This document shows, piece by piece, positions 49,461 to 57,944 of a stretch of DNA of 64,000 bases (positions are counted from its first letter, which is position 1; every line of letters begins with the position of its first letter). Origin of the DNA: Mollicutes bacterium (GTDB lineage Bacteria; Bacillota_I; Bacilli_A; Izemoplasmatales; Izemoplasmataceae). A program made the translations under genes and the position numbers. Under the pieces are notes generated by a model, which had not been told where the DNA came from, ran no database searches, and worked only from the letters and a program-made list of their open reading frames with translations. The stretch lies in contig PWYL01000004.1 of assembly GCA_003568315.1 (NCBI GenBank), forward strand, positions 26,079 through 90,078, written 5' to 3'.

Positions 49461-49697
49461 ATGGCAAGAGGCAACTACCGTCGCCGCCGCAAGAAGACCT
49501 GCTATTTCACGGAAAACAAGATAGAATACATCGACTTCAAGGACGCGGCTTTGCTCAAACGTTTCATCTCGGAACGGGGCAAGATCCTGCCCAAACGCGT
49601 CACGGGTACCAAGGCGAAACACCAGAAGAAACTCGCTGTCGCCATCAAACGCGCCCGTCACATGGCGCTTCTGCCCTACGTTGAAGAAGAATCGTAA
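49461..49697 (+). CDS. rpsR: 30S ribosomal protein S18
   Basis: The 78-residue S18 has [22 protein letters not shown]-type sequence (here [12 protein letters not shown]), [20 protein letters not shown] and [14 protein letters not shown]. It binds with S6 to 16S rRNA. AAGGAGGAATGAGAC precedes the ATG. A terminator follows, ending the rpsF operon. Confidence 0.97.
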   Translation: MARGNYRRRRKKTCYFTENKIEYIDFKDAALLKRFISERGKILPKRVTGTKAKHQKKLAVAIKRARHMALLPYVEEES

Positions 49698-49716
49698 GGC
49701 ATGATGAAGACAATGG

Positions 49717-49749
49717 AAAAGAGGAAGCGTTGAACGCTTCCTCTTTTTG
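49717..49749. terminator. Bidirectional terminator between rpsR and yhhQ
   Basis: AAAAGAGGAAGCGT-TGA-ACGCTTCCTCTTTT, a perfect 14-bp stem with A- and T-runs, serving two convergent genes. Confidence 0.93.
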
Positions 49750-49771
49750 GAACACAAGCGATATGAAGACA

Positions 49772-50464
49772 CTATTCCCAACCGCTCACGGGGCGGATCC
49801 TCTTCATGAGATAGACGAACGGGGTGTCGAGTACCGCGACCAGGAGTTTGATGAGATAGGTCGTGACGAAGATGCTGACGAGGGTCGAGAACCCATAGAG
49901 ACCCGAAAGGGCGATGGGCACGAAGATGGCCGTGTCGAGGAGTTGCGAAAGCATGGTCGATCCCAGGTTCCTGATATAGAGGGTTTTGTCCGAGGCGAAA
50001 CGGCGTTTGATGCGTTGGAAGATGTGGACATCGAAAAGCTGGCTCACGATGTAGGCGATGATGCTTCCGAGCGCAATCCGCGGGAGAACGCTGAATATCG
50101 TCCGCATCGCTTGATGCACCTCTTCGGCGGGTTCGGTCGCTGCCGGTACGAAGAACAGGGCGAACTGCATGGCCACTACGGCCGACAACATGACGAAAAA
50201 GCCGATGAAGACAGCGCGACGAGCCTCTTTCGGACCGTACTTCTCGTTGAGCGTATCAGTCACGAGGAAGAGGGAACCATACATGATGTTTCCGAGTGTG
50301 GCCTCGAAACCGAATAGTTCGATGGATTTCGTCACCTGGATGTTGGCGAGTACCGTACCCATGGCGATCCAACAAAAAAGCCCCGTCTTGCCGAACACCT
50401 TGTAGATCGCGACCACAAGGACGAAATTGACCAGGGCGAAAGCGAACCAGAGCAACTCATTCAT
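49772..50464 (-). CDS. yhhQ: Queuosine precursor transporter, YhhQ/COG1738 family
   Basis: The 230-residue membrane protein has about six hydrophobic segments and the family sequence ANIQVTKSIELFGFEATLGNIMYGSLFLVTDTLNEKYG. Further on are DVHIFQRIKRR and NLGSTMLSQLLDTAIF. YhhQ proteins import queuosine precursors such as preQ1 or queuine. The start is the CAT at 50462-50464 on the plus strand, with AGGAGG before it; the 333-residue track version reads through the promoter. A preQ1-I riboswitch overlapping the ribosome binding site supports the function strongly. It lies between rpsR and gdpP, where Bacillus has yybS. Confidence 0.92.
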   Translation of the reverse strand: MNELLWFAFALVNFVLVVAIYKVFGKTGLFCWIAMGTVLANIQVTKSIELFGFEATLGNIMYGSLFLVTDTLNEKYGPKEARRAVFIGFFVMLSAVVAMQFALFFVPAATEPAEEVHQAMRTIFSVLPRIALGSIIAYIVSQLFDVHIFQRIKRRFASDKTLYIRNLGSTMLSQLLDTAIFVPIALSGLYGFSTLVSIFVTTYLIKLLVAVLDTPFVYLMKRIRPVSGWE

Positions 50465-50470
50465 ATGAAA

Positions 50471-50513
50471 GCCTCCTAGTTTTGATAACGCAGGATGGAA
50501 TTTCGAACTGCGT
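50471..50513 (-). promoter_or_regulatory. preQ1-I riboswitch controlling yhhQ
   Basis: On the minus strand, ACGCAG-TTC...-CTGCGT forms the P1 hairpin, with UUC opening the loop and C-rich residues at its 3' side. An A-rich tail, ATCAAAACTAGGAGG, follows. This is the preQ1-I layout, in which the A-rich tail enters the P1 minor groove and CUA pairs with the loop. The tail runs directly into AGGAGG, so ligand binding would hide the ribosome binding site. Confidence 0.85.
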
Positions 50514-50524
50514 ATACGTCCCGT

Positions 50525-50553
50525 ATTATAGTGTCCACCCGGAGGAAAGTCAA
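50525..50553 (-). promoter_or_regulatory. Promoter of yhhQ
   Basis: Minus-strand TTGACT, 17-bp spacer, TATAAT, placing the transcription start just ahead of the preQ1 riboswitch. Confidence 0.82.
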
Positions 50554-50594
50554 GAAAATCCCCGTTCCCACCCGCTCCATCCGGAACCGATATG

Positions 50595-50603
50595 TGATAT
50601 AAT
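50595..50603 (+). promoter_or_regulatory. Extended -10 promoter of gdpP-rplI-dnaB
   Basis: TGA directly before TATAAT, 43 bases before the gdpP start codon; weak -35. Confidence 0.6.
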
Positions 50604-50645
50604 GGGTGAGTACCGAACCACACCGGGGACAATCGAGGTGACTCT

Positions 50646-53081
50646 ATGGAAAAAGGCTCTTTGACCATTCTATCACTCGTGCTGTTGGCCCTTTTTTTGG
50701 TGGTCGGTTTCATGCTGACCGATCTCGGGCCGTTTCCCATCATCATCGTGAGTATCGTGATTGTCGCCCTCAATGCGCTCTATGTGCTCTTGTTCTTCCG
50801 TCAGAAGAGGATGCGCATGCAGTTTCTGCAAAAGGACATCGAAGCCAAGGACTCCGTCCTGAAACGCAAAGAGAAAGCGGAAGAACGTCTTTTCCATGAT
50901 ATGCCGACAGGGGTGGTCCTTCTCGATGACGACTTGCGTGTGCGTTTCGCCAACCGGGCGGCGCGAGACATCTTCAAAAGCCCTCTCGAGGCGCGCCCCC
51001 TGGAAATCCTGCACGGGGAGATACATGAAGCGCTGCAGATGGACACGCTGGACCATCCCCGGGTTTTTCGGATCTATGACGACTATTTCGAAGTCCATTA
51101 TCATGACCAGGAACGGGGTCTCTACTTCTACAAAGAGACAGAACGTGAACGATTGAAGGAAGACCACGAGAACTTGACGAGCGCCATCGGGGTTTTGCAT
51201 CTGGACAATCTCGAAGATGCCGTCGGTGTGCTCGATGTCCAAGAACAAGGCGAGATACAAGGCAGGCTCCTCGGCGCTTTGGATGATTGGGCCGAAGAGC
51301 GGGGATTCCATATCGTGCCCGTCTCGGCCGCCAAGATGTATGTCTATCTCCACAAGATGAACCTTGAGGAACTGATCGATGAGGATTTCGCCATCATCGA
51401 CGAGATTGCCCGGATTTCCGGAGAGAACGAGCTCATCATCACCCTGTCGGGCGGTTTCGCCTGCGCTTCGATTCCGCTTTCCGACCTCGCCCGCATCGCC
51501 GAGGACGCGCTCGACCTCGCACTCTCCCGCGGCGGCGACCAGATCGTCATCAACATCCAGGGCGAGGATTTCAAGTACTTCGGCGGCAACACCAACACCC
51601 AGGAGAAGAGGACGCGCATCTCGAGCCGGATCAATGCCAAGAAGATCGATATGCTTTTCACATCCGCCAGCAAGGTGTTCATCATGCCGCACCGTTATGC
51701 GGATGCCGATGCTCTCGGTGCTGCCATCGGACTGTTGAAGATGGCTCTGTCGGCCCACAAGGAAGCCCACATCGTCATAGACGATGAGGCCGTCGACCAG
51801 ACGGTCGCCAAGATCATGACCCGGATGGAATACGAGTACGTTTCCCTCCTCGACTATTTCCTCACCCCCGAGAAAGCCCTCCAATATTTCGACCGTCGCA
51901 GTCTCCTCGTGCTCGCCGACCATCACTCGGAAAGCCAACTCCTGGACGCAAGGCTCGTCGAGAAGACGAACGGTATCATCATCGTCGACCACCACCGCCG
52001 GATGAAAGACAGCATCGAAGGCGTGAGATTGGCCTATATCGAACCCTATGCCTCGAGCTCCACCGAACTCGTCGCCGAAATGGTGAGCGTGTATCCCAAA
52101 AATGTGCATCTGAACGCCTTCGAGGCGACGGTGATGTTGCTGGGGATGGTGGTCGACACCAACAACTTCACCTACCGTACGGGCTCGAGGACATTCGAGG
52201 CGGCCGCCTTTCTGCGCCGCTACGGGGCCGACACCTACCGCGTCAAGAACATCCTTCGGGAGTCCTTGCAGGAGAAGAAGATGAAAGCGGAACTGATCAA
52301 GAACGCCGAAGTGGTGAACAAACGTTTCGCCATCACCATCGTCCCCGAGGATTTCAACGCCGACAGGCAACTTCTCGCCCAAGTCGCCAACAGCCTGCTC
52401 GAGGTGGATGCCATCGTCGCCGCCTTCGCGCTCGGACAGATCGGCAAACAGACGATCGGCATCAGTGCGCGAAGCCTGGAAGGTTTCAACGTCCAGACCA
52501 TCATGGAGTCTTTCGGCGGTGGCGGTCACTTCAACAACGCCGGAGCCCAGATCGAAAAACGGGACGAAGCCGATGTGAAGAAAGAACTCATAGAACTATT
52601 GGAAGATTCCAGTCAGGAGGAGAGACCCTTGAAAGTCATACTGAAAAAGGACCTCAAGAACAAAGGCAAGAAAGGTGAGGTCATCGACGTCAAACCCGGA
52701 TACGGAAACTATCTTTTGACGAGTGGACAGGCCATTGAGGCCACCCCCGAGAACATCCAGAACCTCGAGGAGAAAAAGAAGAAGGAACAAGAGCAGTCCG
52801 AGAAACACCTCGAGGAGATGAAGGCTCTGAAGGATCGCATCGATTATAGGGCCGTGAAAGTCTATGTGAAAATCGGGAAGAACGGAAAACTTTTCGGAAA
52901 GATTACGACGAAACAGATCGCGGAGGCCTTCGAGGAACAACACGGTGTCGCTTTGGACAAGAGGAAGATCGTCTTGGACGAGCCCATCGACACCCTGGGC
53001 AACTACCAGATTGATGTGAAACTCCACAAAGACGTCACCGCGACGTTCGAACTGATGGTCCTCGAGCAGCAAGATGGCTGA
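50646..53081 (+). CDS. gdpP: Fusion ORF: cyclic-di-AMP phosphodiesterase GdpP + ribosomal protein L9
   Basis: One uninterrupted 811-codon frame. Residues 1-661 are GdpP: two N-terminal membrane helices (about 6-25, 31-51), a degenerate PAS domain, and a degenerate GGDEF domain (SRGGDQIVINIQG, YFGGNTN). The DHH-DHHA1 phosphodiesterase has PHRYADADALGAAIG (about 348), LVLADHHSE, IIIVDHHRR (about 446), EPYASSSTELV and GGGGHFNNAG (about 624). It would hydrolyse c-di-AMP at the membrane. Residues 662-811 are L9. In Bacillus these are two adjacent genes; here the GdpP stop is gone. A strong internal ribosome binding site (AGGAGG, 8 bases, TTG) at the junction could still yield free L9. The 3' end overlaps dnaB by eight bases. 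Confidence 0.93.
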   Translation: MEKGSLTILSLVLLALFLVVGFMLTDLGPFPIIIVSIVIVALNALYVLLFFRQKRMRMQFLQKDIEAKDSVLKRKEKAEERLFHDMPTGVVLLDDDLRVRFANRAARDIFKSPLEARPLEILHGEIHEALQMDTLDHPRVFRIYDDYFEVHYHDQERGLYFYKETERERLKEDHENLTSAIGVLHLDNLEDAVGVLDVQEQGEIQGRLLGALDDWAEERGFHIVPVSAAKMYVYLHKMNLEELIDEDFAIIDEIARISGENELIITLSGGFACASIPLSDLARIAEDALDLALSRGGDQIVINIQGEDFKYFGGNTNTQEKRTRISSRINAKKIDMLFTSASKVFIMPHRYADADALGAAIGLLKMALSAHKEAHIVIDDEAVDQTVAKIMTRMEYEYVSLLDYFLTPEKALQYFDRRSLLVLADHHSESQLLDARLVEKTNGIIIVDHHRRMKDSIEGVRLAYIEPYASSSTELVAEMVSVYPKNVHLNAFEATVMLLGMVVDTNNFTYRTGSRTFEAAAFLRRYGADTYRVKNILRESLQEKKMKAELIKNAEVVNKRFAITIVPEDFNADRQLLAQVANSLLEVDAIVAAFALGQIGKQTIGISARSLEGFNVQTIMESFGGGGHFNNAGAQIEKRDEADVKKELIELLEDSSQEERPLKVILKKDLKNKGKKGEVIDVKPGYGNYLLTSGQAIEATPENIQNLEEKKKKEQEQSEKHLEEMKALKDRIDYRAVKVYVKIGKNGKLFGKITTKQIAEAFEEQHGVALDKRKIVLDEPIDTLGNYQIDVKLHKDVTATFELMVLEQQDG
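52615..52631 (+). promoter_or_regulatory. Internal ribosome binding site and TTG start for L9
   Basis: AGGAGG followed by eight bases and TTG, in frame inside the GdpP-L9 ORF at codon 662. The spacing is ideal and the downstream residues (LKVILKKDLKNKGKKG) are exactly where L9 normally begins with Met. Confidence 0.7.
52629..53081 (+). CDS. rplI: 50S ribosomal protein L9 (C-terminal part of the fusion; possible independent product)
   Basis: Starting at the internal TTG the product is 150 residues, the normal L9 length (149 in Bacillus). It has the N-terminal rRNA-binding domain (VILKKDLKNKGKKGEVIDVKPG, YGNYLL), the long connecting helix (NIQNLEEKKKKEQEQSEKHL) and the C-terminal domain (KNGKLFGKITTKQIAEAF). 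L9 spans adjacent ribosomes near the L1 stalk. A full-length fusion would tether L9 to the membrane, hard to reconcile with ribosome incorporation, so internal initiation is the likelier source. Confidence 0.75.
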   Translation: MKVILKKDLKNKGKKGEVIDVKPGYGNYLLTSGQAIEATPENIQNLEEKKKKEQEQSEKHLEEMKALKDRIDYRAVKVYVKIGKNGKLFGKITTKQIAEAFEEQHGVALDKRKIVLDEPIDTLGNYQIDVKLHKDVTATFELMVLEQQDG

Positions 53082-54441
53082 AAAGACGCTGCCGCACAAT
53101 CTTGAAGCCGAACAGAACGTCCTCGGCTCCGTCTTCCTCGATCCCAACACCGTAAAACCGATTCGCGACGCCCTTTCCGAAAAGGACTTCTTCGCCCGCC
53201 GTCATCGGCTCATATACCGCGCCATCATCGATTTGCACGATGAGGGCGTGGATATCGACTACACCACGCTCACCGACAAGCTCGAGACGAGAAAGCAGTT
53301 GCTCGATGCCGGAGGTGCCGATTATATCCTCGGTCTTTCCGACACGACGCCCTCGCTCGCCAATTTGGAACACTACATCAACATCGTCCGCGACAAGGCG
53401 GTCGTCCGCAACATGATAGAAATCGCCCGCGATGTGAGCGAAAAAGGCTTCACCGCCAAGGAGATGGAAACCTACATCGACGAATCGGAGCGGCGCATCT
53501 TCAATGTGGCGACATCCAGGCGCACATCCGACTTCGTCACCCTCGGTAAAGTCACCGAGGAAGTCATCTTGAAGACCGAAGAGGCCAAGAACAAACAAGG
53601 CGAGATCCTCGGTCTCGACACCGGCTATGAACGGTTGAACTATTACACCTTCGGCCTGCAGCCGACGGAACTCTATATCATCGCCGCCCGCCCCTCCATG
53701 GGGAAAAGCGCCTTCGCGTTGAACATCGCCACCAATGTGGCGAAACTGAAAAAGAGACCCTATATCGCCTATTTCTCCCTGGAGATGGGTGTGGAACAGC
53801 TTGTCGGAAGGATGCTTTCTGCCGAGTCGAACATCGACAGCGCCCGTCTTCGGACCGGAGATTTGAGTTCCAACGAATGGCAACGTCTTTCCGTGGCGAG
53901 CGACCGTTTGCAGAAGTTGAACATGCTCTTCGACGATTCGGGGACGGTCAAAGTGACCGACCTCCGCCAGAAGTGCCGCAAGCTCAAACAGGAGGGGCGT
54001 CTCGACATCGTCGTCATCGACTACCTTCAGTTGCTTTCGGGCTCCATCCCCCAATCGAACCGGGTGCAGGAGGTTTCGGAAATCTCGAGGACCCTGAAGG
54101 AGATGTCCCGTGAATTGAAAGTCCCCGTGATCGCGCTCTCGCAGCTTTCCCGCAGCGTAGAACAACGCACCAACAAGCGCCCGATCATGGCCGACCTCAG
54201 GGAATCGGGCTCCATCGAGCAGGATGCGGACGTCGTGCTTTTCCTCTATCGTGAGGACTATTACAATCCCAAGACCACCGAAAGGCCCGACATCGTCGAT
54301 GTCATGGTCGCCAAGAACCGCTCGGGCGCGACGAACGTCACGGGCTTTCCGCTGATCTTTCGCCGTCGCTTCAGCCAGTTCAAGACCACGAAGGACCCGA
54401 AACACGAAGCCCGGGACATCGACCTCGACGACCTCGAATAA
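53074..54441 (+). CDS. dnaB: Replicative DNA helicase
   Basis: The 455-residue hexameric helicase (DnaC in Bacillus naming) has the N-terminal primase-interacting domain (LPHNLEAEQNVLGSVFLDP) and the RecA-like motor. Walker A is ARPSMGKSAFALN (about 206-218), Walker B is DIVVIDYLQLLSG (about 311-323), and the arginine-finger/DNA loop region is QLSRSVEQRTNKRPIMADLRESG. The ATG lies eight bases inside the end of the L9 ORF. No intein is present. A hairpin terminator overlaps the stop. Confidence 0.97.
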   Translation: MAEKTLPHNLEAEQNVLGSVFLDPNTVKPIRDALSEKDFFARRHRLIYRAIIDLHDEGVDIDYTTLTDKLETRKQLLDAGGADYILGLSDTTPSLANLEHYINIVRDKAVVRNMIEIARDVSEKGFTAKEMETYIDESERRIFNVATSRRTSDFVTLGKVTEEVILKTEEAKNKQGEILGLDTGYERLNYYTFGLQPTELYIIAARPSMGKSAFALNIATNVAKLKKRPYIAYFSLEMGVEQLVGRMLSAESNIDSARLRTGDLSSNEWQRLSVASDRLQKLNMLFDDSGTVKVTDLRQKCRKLKQEGRLDIVVIDYLQLLSGSIPQSNRVQEVSEISRTLKEMSRELKVPVIALSQLSRSVEQRTNKRPIMADLRESGSIEQDADVVLFLYREDYYNPKTTERPDIVDVMVAKNRSGATNVTGFPLIFRRRFSQFKTTKDPKHEARDIDLDDLE

Positions 54442-54466
54442 CACGCACCGCGTGTTATTCTTCTTT
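54437..54466 (+). terminator. Terminator overlapping the dnaB stop
   Basis: AATAACACGC-ACC-GCGTGTTATT, a perfect 10-bp stem including the TAA stop, followed by a T-rich stretch. Confidence 0.85.
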
Positions 54467-54512
54467 GTGAGAGCCTTCAAGGAGACCGCTTTTTCCGAAA
54501 GGAGGCCCCGGT

Positions 54513-55916
54513 TTGACCCTGCATGTTTCCGAGACCCCTCTCAAGCGGAAGATCGATCTGACCGAGGGAAGCATCCTGAAAAAGATCCTCATTGTCGCCG
54601 TGCCGACGCTGCTCACGAGCCTCATGCAGATGACTTACAACCTCGTCGACATATTCTTTGTCTCCCGTGTCGACAGGATCGGCTTGGATCCCACCGAGGC
54701 GGTGGCCGGCGTCGGCACGGCGGCCTTCTACACGTGGTTCGGCATGGGGGTCATGCTCATCGTCAAGATTGGCGTGAGCGTCTATGTCTCCCAAGCCGCC
54801 GGCAGGAACGACAAGGAGGCCGTCGACAGCCATCTGAGCAACGGCCTTCTGGTCATGGTCCTGCTGGCGCTTTTCTATTCGCTCGCGGGCTATTTCTTCC
54901 GAAGCGAGTTCGTCGGCATCTTCAACATCGAGAACACGCGAGTCGTAGGCCATGCGGAGGACTATCTCGCCATCGTCAGCATGTTCATGGTGTTCATCTT
55001 CGTCGCGAATGTCTTCAACGGTGTCTATGACGGGCTGGGAAAGACGATCAACACTTTCTACATCATGGCGGCGGGGCTGCTTTTGAACATCGTGCTCGAT
55101 CCCTTGTTGATCCTTTGGGCGGGACTCGGTGTCCAAGGCGCCGCCATCGCGACTGTCATCGCCCAGGGGTTCACCGTCTTGGTCTATCTATTCGTCTATG
55201 CCTCCCAACGCCGCCCGGCCGTCCTCGCCCCGATCAGACACTTTTCCCCTTCGACCATGAAAAGGATCGTGATCCTGGGTCTTCCCGTCGGCATCCAGAG
55301 CATGGCCATGGCCACCATCTCCATCATCGTCGGCATCTTCGTGGCTTCTTTCGGCGAAGCCGCCATCAGTGTCTCGCGCATCGGCAGCCAGATCGAGGCG
55401 TTGAGCTGGATGATCGCTTTGGGGTTCCAAGTCGCGATCAGCGCTTTCGTGGGGCAAAACTACGGTGCGATGAAAATAGGGAGGATCAAACAGGGATACC
55501 TTTCTTCCATGCGCCTTCTCGTGCCTTACGGCATAACCGTGAGTCTCGTCCTCTTCTTTTTCGCGGAGCCGTTGTTCGCGCTTTTTATCGATGAAGAGCC
55601 GACACTTGCCTTCGGCGCGGAGTATCTCCGTATCATCAGCATATCCCAACTCTTCATGATTCTCGAGCTTGTGACGGCAGGCGCCTTCAACGGGCTCGGC
55701 AAGACCGTAGCGCCTTCCGGTGTGGGCATCGTCGGCAACATCATGCGGATCCCTTTCGCCTATGGCGCCGCCACCATGGCCGGTATCTGGTGGACCCTCA
55801 GCGCCACCTCGGTCTTCAAGGGCCTCGCTCTCGTCCTTTTGTTCGTGGTGTTCTTCAGCCGCCTCTCGGCGCGTCACAGGGAAAGAGTCGCGCTTGAAAA
55901 CTACCGGGCGCTGTAA
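54513..55916 (+). CDS. MATE family multidrug/cation efflux protein
   Basis: The 467-residue protein has twelve hydrophobic segments in two similar halves, as in MATE exporters: ILIVAVPTLLTSLMQMTYNLVDIFFVS in the first and PVGIQSMAMATISIIVGIFVASFGEAAIS in the second. Such pumps expel cationic drugs or flavin-like compounds using Na+ or H+ gradients. The start is TTG 54513 with AAAGGAGG eight bases upstream; no ATG nearby suits. It is followed closely by the prfA promoter, which lies inside its 3' end. Confidence 0.88.
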   Translation: MTLHVSETPLKRKIDLTEGSILKKILIVAVPTLLTSLMQMTYNLVDIFFVSRVDRIGLDPTEAVAGVGTAAFYTWFGMGVMLIVKIGVSVYVSQAAGRNDKEAVDSHLSNGLLVMVLLALFYSLAGYFFRSEFVGIFNIENTRVVGHAEDYLAIVSMFMVFIFVANVFNGVYDGLGKTINTFYIMAAGLLLNIVLDPLLILWAGLGVQGAAIATVIAQGFTVLVYLFVYASQRRPAVLAPIRHFSPSTMKRIVILGLPVGIQSMAMATISIIVGIFVASFGEAAISVSRIGSQIEALSWMIALGFQVAISAFVGQNYGAMKIGRIKQGYLSSMRLLVPYGITVSLVLFFFAEPLFALFIDEEPTLAFGAEYLRIISISQLFMILELVTAGAFNGLGKTVAPSGVGIVGNIMRIPFAYGAATMAGIWWTLSATSVFKGLALVLLFVVFFSRLSARHRERVALENYRAL

Positions 55917-55922
55917 TATAAT
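55894..55922 (+). promoter_or_regulatory. Promoter of prfA-prmC
   Basis: TTGAAA, 17-bp spacer, TATAAT, within the last codons of the MATE gene and the bases after its stop. Confidence 0.75.
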
Positions 55923-55942
55923 ATTTGTTCGGAGTTGATCGT

Positions 55943-57004
55943 ATGAAAGACCGTCTGGAAAAGATAAAAGAACGTTACGTTGAAATCAACCGGGAGCTTT
56001 CCGACCCCGATATCGCGAACGATATCGAGAAGATGCGGATCCTCGGAAAGGAACGCCACGAGCTTGAACGCACCGTCGCGTTGTATGAGGAGTTGCAGCA
56101 GGCCGAAAAGACCATCGAAGAATTGCGCGAGATGTCGAAAGACGAGGACGAAGAGATCCGCGAGATGGCGCAAGGAGAACTCGCGGAAGTGAAAGAGAAA
56201 AGAGAAGAACTCGTCGAAAAGCTGGAGAGGGAACTCATCCCCAAAGACCCCAACGACGAGAAGGACGTCATCGTCGAGATTCGCGGCGCCGCGGGCGGGG
56301 ATGAGGCCAACCTTTTCGCGGCGGACCTCTTCCGCATGTATATGAAATTCGCCGAAAGCAAAAATTGGGATGTCAACGTGGCAAATGCCGTCGAGAGCGA
56401 TGCCGGCGGCTTCAGCCAGATCGAGTTCACCGTCTCGGGCGATTTGGTCTATTCACAATTGAAATACGAGTCGGGTGCCCACCGGGTGCAACGCATCCCG
56501 AAGACCGAGTCCCAAGGACGCATCCACACCTCGACGGCGACGGTCGTGGTCCTTCCCGAGGCCGAGGATGTCGAAGTGGAACTCGACATGAACGACGTCC
56601 GCGTCGACACCTACCGCTCAAGCGGCGCCGGCGGCCAGCACGTGAACAAGACCGATTCCGCCGTCAGACTCACCCATGATCCGACGGGTGTCGTCGTGAG
56701 TTGCCAAGAGGGCAAGAGCCAACATGAGAACAAAGAGAAAGCCTTGAAAATCCTCCGCGCCCGCCTGCATGACCTCGCCGAAACGAAACGCCGGGAAGAA
56801 GAAGGCGAAGAACGCCGCAGCAAGATCGGCACGGGAGACAGGAGCGAAAAGGTCCGCACCTACAACTTCCCGCAAAACCGGGTCACCGACCACCGGATCA
56901 ACTTCACGATCCATGAACTCGACAAGGTCATGGAAGGCCGGCTCGACCCGATCGTCTCCGCTTTGATCGATGAGGAATACAAGCGCAAACTCGAAGCGGA
57001 TTGA
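55943..57004 (+). CDS. prfA: Peptide chain release factor 1
   Basis: The 353-residue RF1 has the N-terminal coiled domain (residues 1-95), domain 2, and the GGQ loop [20 protein letters not shown] (about 225-244). The conserved [22 protein letters not shown] precedes it. RF1 reads UAA and UAG. ATG 55943 is chosen over the TTG at 55925. The next gene encodes PrmC, which methylates the GGQ glutamine, a functional pairing seen in many bacteria. Confidence 0.97.
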   Translation: MKDRLEKIKERYVEINRELSDPDIANDIEKMRILGKERHELERTVALYEELQQAEKTIEELREMSKDEDEEIREMAQGELAEVKEKREELVEKLERELIPKDPNDEKDVIVEIRGAAGGDEANLFAADLFRMYMKFAESKNWDVNVANAVESDAGGFSQIEFTVSGDLVYSQLKYESGAHRVQRIPKTESQGRIHTSTATVVVLPEAEDVEVELDMNDVRVDTYRSSGAGGQHVNKTDSAVRLTHDPTGVVVSCQEGKSQHENKEKALKILRARLHDLAETKRREEEGEERRSKIGTGDRSEKVRTYNFPQNRVTDHRINFTIHELDKVMEGRLDPIVSALIDEEYKRKLEAD

Positions 57005-57020
57005 CCATGGGGAGGAAGAC

Positions 57021-57869
57021 ATGACCACTTACCGGGAACTCTTGCGAAAATTTGCAAGGGAAGCTTTGGAAAAAGACAAGGAGCCGAGCGCCATCAAGCG
57101 GCTTCTTTTGCATTGTTCAAGGATGGGGAGTGCCCAACTTGTGGCCTCGTTGGACGAATGCGTCCCAAAAGATACCGAGCGTCTGGTCACGCTCGCCGTC
57201 CGCGATTATCTCGACAAAGGACGGCCCATCCAGCACATCATCGGGAGTGAACACTTCTTCGGCCGTGAATTCTTGGTGAACAAGGATGTGCTCATTCCCC
57301 GTTTCGAGACGGAAGAACTCGTGGAGCATATCCTCTATCGTCTCGATGAGCAGTTTCCCGTCGAGAAGATTTTACGCATTCTCGATGTGGGAACGGGCTC
57401 GGGATGCATCGCGATCACATTGGCTCTAGAAAGGGAAGCCACCCGGGTCGTGGCCACGGAGATATCTGATAAAGCGCTTGCTGTCGCCAGAAAGAACCAC
57501 CGTCGCCTCGGCGGTGATGTCGTTTTCCGGAAAGGACATCTTCTCGAACCCGTCAAAGAAGAGATATTCGATGTCGTGGTGGCGAATCCGCCCTACATTC
57601 CCCAAGGGGAGACACTCGATCCGCTCGTGGGCGACCATGAGCCCGAGATCGCTCTTTTCGGGGGCGAGGACGGTCTCCGTTTCTATAGGAGGATCATCGA
57701 GGATCTGAAGAGAATCCTGGCGGCGGATCACCTCGTCGCTTTCGAACACGGCCATGACCAGGCGGAAAGAATCGCCGACATCATCCGGCGCCATTTCCCG
57801 AAGGCCCCTATCACCTGTCAGAAAGATTTGGCGGGAAAAGAGCGGATGACCTTCTTCCGAAGCGTTTGA
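57021..57869 (+). CDS. prmC: Release factor glutamine methyltransferase PrmC
   Basis: The 282-residue enzyme methylates the GGQ glutamine of release factors. It has the PIQHIIGSEHFFGREFLVN and VLIPRFETEELVE segments of the substrate-binding part, the SAM loop ILDVGTGSGCIAITLA and the catalytic NPPY in VVANPPYIPQGE. ATG 57021 follows GGGGAGGAAGAC; the track start 56970 is inside prfA. Directly downstream of its substrate gene prfA. Confidence 0.96.
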   Translation: MTTYRELLRKFAREALEKDKEPSAIKRLLLHCSRMGSAQLVASLDECVPKDTERLVTLAVRDYLDKGRPIQHIIGSEHFFGREFLVNKDVLIPRFETEELVEHILYRLDEQFPVEKILRILDVGTGSGCIAITLALEREATRVVATEISDKALAVARKNHRRLGGDVVFRKGHLLEPVKEEIFDVVVANPPYIPQGETLDPLVGDHEPEIALFGGEDGLRFYRRIIEDLKRILAADHLVAFEHGHDQAERIADIIRRHFPKAPITCQKDLAGKERMTFFRSV

Positions 57870-57892
57870 GGACATCCGCCCAATCGTGGTTC

Positions 57893-57922
57893 TTGACACT
57901 GTTTCGCATTTTGTGCAATAAT
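57893..57922 (+). promoter_or_regulatory. Promoter of topA
   Basis: TTGACA, 18-bp spacer, AATAAT. Leader of about 15 bases. Confidence 0.65.
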
Positions 57923-57944
57923 ACGCTAAGCGGGAGTGAGTGCC

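Noticed and set aside
50484-50512. GTTCGAA on the minus strand resembling a tRNA T-loop
   Set aside because: No cloverleaf can be drawn around it; it is part of the preQ1-I riboswitch P1 loop.
52629-52631. Frameshift at the GdpP-L9 junction
   Set aside because: The frame is continuous with family-like sequence on both sides and no slippery run; the fusion is taken as real unless resequencing shows a missed stop.
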